From JAGOLU01 sp037138475 (GTDB taxonomy: Bacteria; Patescibacteriota; Microgenomatia; UBA1406; GWC2-37-13): a stretch of DNA of 64,000 nt. Positions within the stretch are counted from its first letter, which is position 1. Each line of letters starts with the position of its first letter. Position numbers and translations under genes: made by a program. The notes below the pieces were generated by a model. It saw only the letters and a list, made by a program, of their open reading frames with translations, was not told the origin of the DNA and ran no database searches. The DNA lies in the NCBI GenBank assembly GCA_037138475.1, contig JBAXII010000003.1, forward strand, positions 17,060-81,059. Reading direction: 5' to 3'. Below are positions 59,367 to 64,000 of this stretch, in pieces.

Positions 59367-61190
59367 TTATGTTGTCTCCACAGCTCGGACGATAGCTGAT
59401 GTATCAATCTGTTCATACGCGAGGAGCTCGGCAGGCTTACCACTGCAGGGCATCTTTCGGACCGCGAGTGAGACGAACTCAGCATCAGTATTTTTCAGCA
59501 CGCTTCGTACCGCCTCACCTATCCCGCCCTCTGGGTAGTGATCCTCGACAACCACGATCTTTTTTGTATTCTTACATAGTGTGTTTAAAGTCTTCTCGTC
59601 AAGTGGCTTGATGGAGTACAGATCGATCACCGTAATCTTTTTGCTCTTGACAGTCAGCTCTTTTTGAGCTTTGAGCGCTTCGTGGAGTGTGATGCCGGCG
59701 CCGATGATGACCGCATCAGTCGCTCCCTTTACATCTCCATGCACCTTACATCCACCAATAGGGAAAGTTTCATCTGGGTCGTAGATGACAGGGGTCTTTG
59801 CACGCGTGGTGCGGAGATAGGTGAGACCGGTGGTATGAGCGATGAGCTCAACGAGCTGTCGAGTAGATTCTGCGTCTGAAGGGTAGAGCACGCTGCTGCC
59901 CCATACGGCACGCATCATCGAGATATCCTCTAGAGCCATCTGTGATCCGCCGTCCTCTCCTATAGATACTCCCGCATGTGAGCCAACCACTTTGATATTG
60001 GATTCACCTACTCCAGCCATGCGGATCTGGTCATATGCACGGGTGAGAAATGCTGCGAAGCTTGACGCAAAGGGAGTCATGCCGCGCCTTGCGAGGCCTA
60101 CTGCGACGCCTACCATATTTTGTTCAGCAATATACATCTCAAGGAATTGTTCTGGTGCAGTCTTTTTGACCGCATCAGCAAAGGTTGAGTTGCTCGTCTC
60201 CGCGTCTACAACGACAACGCCTGGATTTGATTGGGTGACTGCGCCTATGGTCGCGCCATATGCCTCTCGAGTCGCAATACTCTCGCCGATTTTGTAGACA
60301 GGAGCCTCGTACTCGTTAATAAACTTCTTCTCAGATTCGACTTTATTAGGTTTGGATATCGTACCTAGCAGAGAGGTGTCCACATCACCAAGCTCAAAAA
60401 GAACTGCATGGAGGTCGTCCTTTTTTACTGCTACACCATGCTTGGCCTCCTTGTCACTCAGGGATGGGACCCCATACCCCTTGTATGTCTTGGCGATTAT
60501 CATCACTGGACGATCCGTTACACTCAGGGCTACTTTATATGCCCCCCTGATCTGGTCAAGATCATGTCCATCGATGATAATAGGCCACCATCCGAATGCT
60601 GTCGCTTTATCCTCATATGCCTTGAGATCGTGACCGTGCATCGTCTCACCTCGCTGTCCCAGTCTATTTGCATCGAGTATAGCGATCAGATTATTTGTGT
60701 GATAGTGTGAGGCGAGCTCCATCGCTTCCCACACTGATCCTTCGGCCATTTCACTGTCGCCGAGGAGGACAAAGGTGCGACTGTCTGTCTTTGTATAAAG
60801 CTTTGCATGGAGTGACATTCCAAGACCGACTGAGAGTCCTTGCCCCAGTGATCCAGTAGGCACCTCAGTGTAGGGAAACCTCATGGTAGGGTGACCTTCG
60901 AGTTCGCTTCCGAGTTGACGGAGCTTCATCAAATCTTCTTTAGAGTATGCACCACCTACTGCCCAGAGCGCGTAGAAGAGTGGCGCTGCGTGACCTTTGG
61001 AAAAGATCAAGCGATCATTCCAGATGTTCTCTTTGTGTGCAGTGTCATAGCGAAAATATCCCTCGTACATGAGGACAGCCATGAGGTCTGCCGCAGACAT
61101 GCATGATGTCGGGTGTCCCGATCCTGCCTCAGTCGTAGACACGATTGAGTAGTATCGGAGGAGATTTGCGAGCTTTTGGGTGTTTTTCAT
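59367..61190 (-). CDS. tkt: Transketolase
   Basis: 607 residues, one chain holding all three transketolase domains (usual length about 650-660). Thiamine-diphosphate site: EAGSGHPTSCMSAAD (H26), FSKGHAAPLFYAL and GDSEMAEGSVWEA (144-156, Mg-binding D145), then NRLGQRG. The pyrimidine domain has MYIAEQNMVGVAVGLARRGM and the C-terminal domain VVEDHYPEGGIGEAV. Links pentose and hexose phosphates, which in CPR bacteria is often the only sugar interconversion route. Own leaderless promoter; co-directional with malQ. Confidence 0.93.
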   Translation of the reverse strand: MKNTQKLANLLRYYSIVSTTEAGSGHPTSCMSAADLMAVLMYEGYFRYDTAHKENIWNDRLIFSKGHAAPLFYALWAVGGAYSKEDLMKLRQLGSELEGHPTMRFPYTEVPTGSLGQGLSVGLGMSLHAKLYTKTDSRTFVLLGDSEMAEGSVWEAMELASHYHTNNLIAILDANRLGQRGETMHGHDLKAYEDKATAFGWWPIIIDGHDLDQIRGAYKVALSVTDRPVMIIAKTYKGYGVPSLSDKEAKHGVAVKKDDLHAVLFELGDVDTSLLGTISKPNKVESEKKFINEYEAPVYKIGESIATREAYGATIGAVTQSNPGVVVVDAETSNSTFADAVKKTAPEQFLEMYIAEQNMVGVAVGLARRGMTPFASSFAAFLTRAYDQIRMAGVGESNIKVVGSHAGVSIGEDGGSQMALEDISMMRAVWGSSVLYPSDAESTRQLVELIAHTTGLTYLRTTRAKTPVIYDPDETFPIGGCKVHGDVKGATDAVIIGAGITLHEALKAQKELTVKSKKITVIDLYSIKPLDEKTLNTLCKNTKKIVVVEDHYPEGGIGEAVRSVLKNTDAEFVSLAVRKMPCSGKPAELLAYEQIDTSAIVRAVETT

Positions 61191-61196
61191 GTACGG

Positions 61197-61202
61197 ATTG
61201 TA
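61197..61202 (-). promoter_or_regulatory. -10 element of tkt
   Basis: TACAAT on the minus strand ending six bases before the ATG at 61190; TTGCGT lies 16 bases further upstream. Confidence 0.5.
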
Positions 61203-61244
61203 GTACGTTTTATACCTGACGCAATGGAATGAAGTAGGGTATTT

Positions 61245-61811
61245 TTATTTGAAGTTTTTCCACATTTGGCTTGCACGTGGTTTGGTGTCACCAAAGTATT
61301 TGCTGTTTAGCTTTTTATTACTCCCATACGCATGCTCTGAGGCAGTTGAGATCTGCTCAAAAGCCATCTGTGCGATGGGCATGCGATAGTAGAGGAGGAT
61401 AGGCATGTTTGCGGCGTTGTGGAGCTCGAGGGTCATCTTGAGCTTGTTCCCCGGATCGAGGAATCCTGCAGTGATATGGATGAGGAGTCCCATACGACCG
61501 ACAGAACTCTTGCCCTCCAGTCGACCTACGTAGCTCGCTGACACCCCCGTTTCCTCATAGATCATGCCGAGTGCAAACTCACCGGGATGGAGGACAAATG
61601 GCTCATCTTTGCCAATCGCAATTTCTTTCATCATCTTATCCATAGGTTTTTTGGGATCGATGACATAGTTTTTTTGTGTATCAAAGATGAGAAAGTGTTT
61701 GTCTAGATGGAGATCGATCGATGCGGGCTGGATACATGCGGGATCAAAAGGATCTACCGTAATATCACCTTTTTTGAGTGCTTTTTTGATATCGATGTCT
61801 GAGAGAATCAT
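61245..61811 (-). CDS. dcd: dCTP deaminase
   Basis: 188 residues. Converts dCTP to dUTP (or directly to dUMP in bifunctional forms). N-terminal MILSDIDIKKALKKGDI, IQPASIDLHLDKHFL, and the core signature RLEGKSSVGRMGL with IHITAGFLDPGN. The start at 61811 is certain: TATAAT ends six bases upstream and the product then begins like other Dcd proteins; a much longer frame upstream crosses hairpin repeats and the neighbouring gene. Confidence 0.93.
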   Translation of the reverse strand: MILSDIDIKKALKKGDITVDPFDPACIQPASIDLHLDKHFLIFDTQKNYVIDPKKPMDKMMKEIAIGKDEPFVLHPGEFALGMIYEETGVSASYVGRLEGKSSVGRMGLLIHITAGFLDPGNKLKMTLELHNAANMPILLYYRMPIAQMAFEQISTASEHAYGSNKKLNSKYFGDTKPRASQMWKNFK

Positions 61812-61817
61812 GGGGGG

Positions 61818-61823
61818 ATTATA
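61818..61823 (-). promoter_or_regulatory. -10 element of dcd
   Basis: TATAAT on the minus strand, then CCCCCC, then ATG: a six-base gap with no ribosome site. Confidence 0.6.
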
Positions 61824-61835
61824 GCGAAACTTCAA

Positions 61836-61870
61836 GCGAATAGCGTATAACGCACAGCGAATAACGAATA
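61836..61870. repeat. Heptamer array, GTATAAC/GAATAGC family
   Basis: GCGAATA, GCGTATA, ACGCACA, GCGAATA, ACGAATA, immediately behind the dcd promoter. Confidence 0.8.
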
Positions 61871-61898
61871 GTTGGAGGCTGCAAGTCCCCCCCAACTC

Positions 61899-61952
61899 CC
61901 CCTCGTTCACAAACGAGGGGTCATCCCGTCCGCCGAATCGGCGGACGGGATG
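61899..61952. repeat. Two strong hairpins, TCATCCCGTC-type palindrome
   Basis: CCCCTCGT-tcacaa-ACGAGGGG (61899-61920) followed by a palindrome with 15-base arms (CATCCCGTCCGCCGA and its complement, 61922-61952). No T-run, so more like a REP-type element than a terminator. Confidence 0.75.
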
Positions 61953-61999
61953 GGGGTGTATTGCGAGAAACAAATTGTAGGAGTCTCGTGCATGAGTCT

Positions 62000-62566
62000 T
62001 CAGCTTAGCTCTGCATATCGAAAGCACCCGATCACATGGTCGTTGACCATCCCACATGCCTGCATATGGGCATAACAAATCGTCGAGCCAACAAAGGTGA
62101 ACCCACGCTTTTTGAGGTCCTTGCTCATTGCATCTGACTCGGGGGAAGTGGATCGATAGTCTTTCATGTCGTGTATCTGGTGTGTGATAGGTTTCCCTCC
62201 CACAAAACCCCACATATAGCGATCAAATGTCCCAAACTCTCTTTGAACTGCCAGGAAAGCTTGCGCATTTGTCACTGCTCCGCGGACCTTGAGTTTGTTT
62301 CTGATGATGCCAGGATCGGCGAGGAGCGAGGTGATCTTTGCTTCATCGTACTGCGCGATTTTCACTGCATCAAATCCATCAAATACCTTTCGATAGTGTT
62401 CGCGCTTGCGCAGCACGGTGATCCAGGAAAGCCCTGCCTGCATCCCCTCGAGTATCAGAAACTCAAAGAGCTTCTGATCATCATGCAGTGGCATACCCCA
62501 CTCCTCATCGTGATACTTCACATACAACGGATCATCTTCGCACCAGGGACAGCGTATTTTTTGCAT
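62000..62566 (-). CDS. tag: DNA-3-methyladenine glycosylase I
   Basis: 188 residues. Removes 3-methyladenine from alkylated DNA. Zinc-binding and base-pocket blocks are intact: RCPWCEDDPLYVKYHDEEWG at the N terminus, FEFLILEGMQAGLSWITVL, and the C-terminal FVGSTICYAHMQACGMVNDH with C and H ligands. Full length for the family. Leaderless start behind TATGAT. Confidence 0.95.
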   Translation of the reverse strand: MQKIRCPWCEDDPLYVKYHDEEWGMPLHDDQKLFEFLILEGMQAGLSWITVLRKREHYRKVFDGFDAVKIAQYDEAKITSLLADPGIIRNKLKVRGAVTNAQAFLAVQREFGTFDRYMWGFVGGKPITHQIHDMKDYRSTSPESDAMSKDLKKRGFTFVGSTICYAHMQACGMVNDHVIGCFRYAELS

Positions 62567-62572
62567 GGAGGT

Positions 62573-62578
62573 ATCATA
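62573..62578 (-). promoter_or_regulatory. Extended -10 of tag
   Basis: TGATATGAT on the minus strand (hexamer TATGAT) ending six bases before the ATG at 62566. Confidence 0.45.
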
Positions 62579-62621
62579 TCATCTTGCAGTTTGTGCATAG
62601 CTCATTGATAGATATATAAAG

Positions 62622-62627
62622 TATACT
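62622..62627 (+). promoter_or_regulatory. -10 element of msrAB
   Basis: TATACT, 13 bases before the ATG at 62641; short leader of about six bases. Confidence 0.4.
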
Positions 62628-62640
62628 TTCACTACTCCAC

Positions 62641-63816
62641 ATGCACATATCCCTTCCCCTCAAATCACTTCTGGTAGCACTTGCTGTCATCGGCGTGAGT
62701 CTGTATATCATCCACACAAATAATACATCTACAACCTCTCCAGCACAAAAGGATGCGCCATCGTGTGAGTCGGAAGCTATCATCAAAATGCCTGCATTTG
62801 TCCCTGTCACCAAAGCTTCTGCGTACTTTTCGGGAGGATGCTTTTGGAGCATGGAGTCACTTTTTCAGAAACGCGAAGGAGTGGTGGAGGCACTGTCAGG
62901 ATATGCAGGTGGCGCTCTGAAAAACCCCACCTATGACGATGTCGTATCTGAGACGACAGGTCATCGGGAGAGCGTCAGAGTGGACTACGACTCGACCAAG
63001 GTGAGCTACCGTGATCTTGTCAGACACTTTCTCCGGCACATCGATCCAACCGATTGGGGAGGTCAGTTCTATGATCGAGGCGAAAGCTATACGACAGTCA
63101 TCTGGTATGTAGGTGAGGAGCAGAAGCAAATCGCTGAGACTGCGGTATCGGAGCTGACTGACGCCAAGATATTTGCCCAGCCGATCGTCGTGCGTGTCCT
63201 CCCCTTCGCAGGCTCGTTTTATCCTGCTGAGGAGTACCACCAGGACTACACCATCAAAAAAACTACACACTACTGTGCCTACAGACGCGCTTCAGGACGA
63301 GATGCATTTTTGGAAAAGGCGTGGGGCGAAAAGGAATGGGTGGGGGAAATGAATAATGAAAAATTAATAATTGATAATTCAAAGGCTATGTACACTGATC
63401 AGATCAAGAAACTGACGGCAAATCAGTACCACATCACACAAGAGGAGGGGACTGAGCCAGCATATTCAAATGAGTATTGGGACAACCATGCTGAGGGGAT
63501 CTATGTAGACATCGTGTCTGGTGAGGTGCTCTTTTCATCAAAAGATAAATATGATTCAGGCACTGGCTGGCCCAGCTTTACCAAGCCTCTCGTGCCTGCA
63601 AATATCCAGACGAAAACTGACTCGTCACTTTTTATGTCGCGTACAGAGGTGAGGAGCGTCCATGCAAACTCGCACCTTGGCCATATTTTTGATGATGGAC
63701 CAGCCGACAAGGGCGGCAAGCGCTACTGCATGAACTCAGCATCTATGCGCTTCGTGCCCGTTGCTGAGTTGAAAAAGGAGGGATACGAAGAGTACGAATC
63801 GCAATTCAAAATGTAA
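62641..63816 (+). CDS. msrAB: Membrane-anchored MsrA-MsrB fusion methionine sulfoxide reductase
   Basis: 391 residues. An N-terminal anchor (about 7-24, LKSLLVALAVIGVSLYII) places both domains outside the membrane. MsrA (about 58-225): FSGGCFWSMESLF with catalytic C67, GYAGG, TGHRESVRVDYD and AEEYHQDY. MsrB (about 253-385): KYDSGTGWPSF, RSVHANSHLGHIFDDGP and catalytic C363 in RYCMNSASMRF. The four zinc-binding cysteines of many MsrB proteins are absent. The linker (MNNEKLIIDNSK, about 237-248) is a translated heptamer array. Repairs oxidised methionine in surface proteins. Reductant partner not seen here. Confidence 0.93.
   Translation: MHISLPLKSLLVALAVIGVSLYIIHTNNTSTTSPAQKDAPSCESEAIIKMPAFVPVTKASAYFSGGCFWSMESLFQKREGVVEALSGYAGGALKNPTYDDVVSETTGHRESVRVDYDSTKVSYRDLVRHFLRHIDPTDWGGQFYDRGESYTTVIWYVGEEQKQIAETAVSELTDAKIFAQPIVVRVLPFAGSFYPAEEYHQDYTIKKTTHYCAYRRASGRDAFLEKAWGEKEWVGEMNNEKLIIDNSKAMYTDQIKKLTANQYHITQEEGTEPAYSNEYWDNHAEGIYVDIVSGEVLFSSKDKYDSGTGWPSFTKPLVPANIQTKTDSSLFMSRTEVRSVHANSHLGHIFDDGPADKGGKRYCMNSASMRFVPVAELKKEGYEEYESQFKM
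63350..63384. repeat. In-gene heptamer array forming the MsrA-MsrB linker
   Basis: TGAATAA, TGAAAAA, TTAATAA, TTGATAA, TTCAAAG, in the frame that avoids the TAA stops. Confidence 0.85.
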
Positions 63817-63832
63817 AAGTAAAAAGGCAAAA
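63805..63832. repeat. Heptamer array covering the msrAB stop codon
   Basis: TTCAAAA, TGTAAAA, GTAAAAA, GGCAAAA; the TAA stop (63814-63816) lies in the second unit. Confidence 0.75.
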
Positions 63833-63887
63833 TCTGACATGGGCTCAGCCTCTCTAAACATCTCAATCCGAACTGCTCTAGGAAAGG

Positions 63888-63946
63888 ATCCTGAAATAAA
63901 TTCAGGATGACAATGAGAGTTATCAACTATCAGTTGTCAATTATCA
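63888..63946. repeat. TTCAGGAT palindrome and heptamer array
   Basis: ATCCTGAA-ataaa-TTCAGGAT (63888-63908), followed by GTTATCA, ACTATCA, GTTGTCA, ATTATCA (63919-63946). No gene is seen from 63817 to the window end. Confidence 0.7.
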
Positions 63947-64000
63947 AGGCTCTAGACCAGCACTTTCACAATTTGTAACAGAAATCGGTACAGTGAATTA

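Noticed and set aside
61812..62213. Upstream extension of the dcd frame to 322 residues
   Set aside because: It crosses two large hairpins, a heptamer array and the tag gene; the Dcd N terminus and the -10 box both fix the start at 61811.

Overview
This window reads as a piece of a Candidate Phyla Radiation (Patescibacteria) chromosome, most like the Microgenomates side. That placement is inference from gene style, not from a search: divergent core genes (prfB, dnaG, rpoD), a very large set of multi-pass GT-C/GT39-like membrane glycosyltransferases, almost no biosynthetic genes, sparse Shine-Dalgarno sites, and AT-rich heptanucleotide repeats between and inside genes. TGA is a normal stop and release factor 2 is present, so the code is standard. 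No CRISPR, prophage, transposase or rRNA is visible.

Layout. 1-7 kb holds an APC-type permease (5' end only), a 29-residue basic protein, prfB, a PilM-like/LytR_C membrane protein, and the dnaG-rpoD pair; rpoD has a strongly foldable leader. 7-11.5 kb has a CPBP-like membrane protein, two cytoplasmic glycosyltransferases, and the ATPase and membrane-fusion subunits of a MacAB-type exporter. 11.5-46.5 kb is a surface-glycan island: about 17 multi-pass GT-C-like proteins in several paralogous groups, a polyprenyl-phosphate sugar synthase (DPM1/GtrB type), GT2 enzymes, a WecG/TagA/CpsF enzyme, a Wzx-type flippase and an OafA-type acyltransferase. The MacB-type permease sits at the far end of the island (46.5-47.7 kb), 35 kb from its presumed partners. 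47.7-51.6 kb has a secreted coiled-coil protein built on 11-residue repeats, a GT4 with in-frame repeat insertions, an orphan membrane protein, uppP and a DUF5680-like protein.

51.6-56 kb carries tRNA-Arg(CCG), tRNA-Ala(CGC), tRNA-Ile(UAU), tRNA-Gly(GCC), tRNA-Phe(GAA) and a broken tRNA-Gly copy, with a small hydrolase, a CYTH gene interrupted by an in-frame TAG, a HIT protein, an RmlD-like reductase and a second CYTH protein. 56-64 kb holds a DUF4870-like protein, an ornithine-decarboxylase-like enzyme, GH77 4-alpha-glucanotransferase, transketolase, dCTP deaminase, 3-methyladenine glycosylase I and a membrane-anchored MsrA-MsrB fusion.

How it works together (inference). Lipid-linked sugars made at the inner membrane face by GT2/GtrB/WecG-type enzymes would be flipped and used by the GT-C enzymes outside, the carrier being recycled by UppP. 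Two genome-wide traits stand out. Most transcription-unit first genes have a TATAAT-like hexamer ending only 6-9 nt before the start codon and no Shine-Dalgarno site, implying leaderless mRNAs. Heptamer tandem arrays supply intergenic sequence, and in places -10 boxes, a start codon, a stop codon and protein linkers.
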